Source: Candidatus Kappaea frigidicola
Lineage (GTDB): Bacteria; Omnitrophota; Gorgyraeia; JAGLLT01
Direction of reading: 5' to 3'
Assembly: GCA_030765555.1 (NCBI GenBank)
Contig: JAVCCI010000003.1
Span: 1 to 6,150 of the forward strand
DNA length: 6,150 nucleotides
This document shows positions 5,880 to 6,150 of the stretch, piece after piece. Every line of letters starts with the position of its first letter. Positions within the stretch are counted from its first letter, which is position 1. Under the pieces are notes generated by a model. It was not told where the DNA came from, made no database searches, and saw nothing but the letters and a program-made list of their open reading frames with translations. The translations under genes were made by a program, and so were the position numbers.

Positions 5880-6150
5880 TATTTAAAATTTCTCACTAGT
5901 TTTAATATGCTATATTTATTTGAAGAAATAGGCCCTATGATTGCTAGGTTTAAATTGTTTTTTTTGAAAACAGATTGGGCAACTTTTTTTAATTCACCAG
6001 CATTTACAGCCATTACCTTTTTTATGAGTTCATTTATGTTTGACGCTTTATCGTTAAGTAAAATTTTCTCCCCTACCCAGAGTGCATTATTCATTGTGCT
6101 ATCTAAATGTAGCAGCAATTGGCCACATATAAATTCTTTTGCAGCCAAAA
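5879..6150 (-). CDS. M16-family metallopeptidase, C-terminal part (5' end beyond the window)
   Basis: The frame is open to the right edge, and 89 residues plus the TAA stop are visible; the internal Met at 6148 is not taken as the start. The sequence matches the end of the non-catalytic C-terminal domain of M16 (insulinase/PqqL-like) peptidases. It has AKEFICGQLLLHLDSTMNNALWVGE-type helices, the NINELIKKVMAVNAGELKKVAQSVF-type segment (a region usually reading 'I..VTAEDV..VA...'), then a short strand LNLAIIGPI before the end. The HxxEH zinc site lies in the N-terminal domain and cannot be seen, so whether this copy is active or an inactive partner is unknown. Its stop codon shares a base with the start of the site-2 protease gene, so the two are almost certainly co-transcribed. 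Confidence 0.8.
   Translation of the reverse strand, partial: LAAKEFICGQLLLHLDSTMNNALWVGEKILLNDKASNINELIKKVMAVNAGELKKVAQSVFKKNNLNLAIIGPISSNKYSILKLVRNFK

Noticed and set aside
5879..6148. Internal Met at 6148 as the start of a small stand-alone protein
   Set aside because: The frame remains open to the window edge and the sequence is the tail of an M16 domain, so it is a gene cut by the window border.

Overview
The window is an AT-rich bacterial stretch, very roughly one third G+C by eye, and every gene I can support lies on the minus strand. In transcription order (right to left) it holds the 3' end of an M16-family metallopeptidase, a site-2 protease with two CBS domains, an intergenic spacer of about 180 bp packed with short repeats, then a tight four-gene cluster: ribulose-phosphate 3-epimerase (rpe), a phosphoglucomutase/phosphomannomutase, elongation factor 4 (lepA) and signal peptidase I (lepB). 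At the left edge, after a 79-bp gap with a good promoter candidate, lies the first third-hundred codons of another gene, whose N-terminus resembles the membrane anchor of TonB-type energy transducers.

The cluster reads as one operon. rpe and the mutase overlap by 16 nt, the mutase and lepA share a TAATG stop/start, and the lepB ribosome-binding site begins within the lepA stop codon 13 nt upstream of lepB. The M16 gene and the site-2 protease also share a TAATG junction. A promoter candidate sits just upstream of rpe, at the edge of the repeat block. No convincing rho-independent terminator is visible, so read-through from the protease pair into rpe cannot be excluded.

Functionally the cluster joins pentose-phosphate metabolism (Rpe) and hexose-phosphate isomerisation for envelope or storage sugars with a translational GTPase and the leader peptidase that processes exported proteins. 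The right-hand pair is membrane-linked proteolysis. If the left-edge gene really is TonB-like, the organism has an outer membrane. The gene set and AT-rich repeat-bearing spacer would suit an uncultivated Gram-negative lineage such as Omnitrophota or a relative, but that placement is an inference from general resemblance and is weakly supported.

Most of the window is conserved housekeeping sequence, and I see no clear new biological system. The points worth a second look are the truncated gene at the left edge with its promoter and palindrome, the repeat-rich spacer, the start-site choice for rpe, and the coupled M16 / site-2 protease pair.
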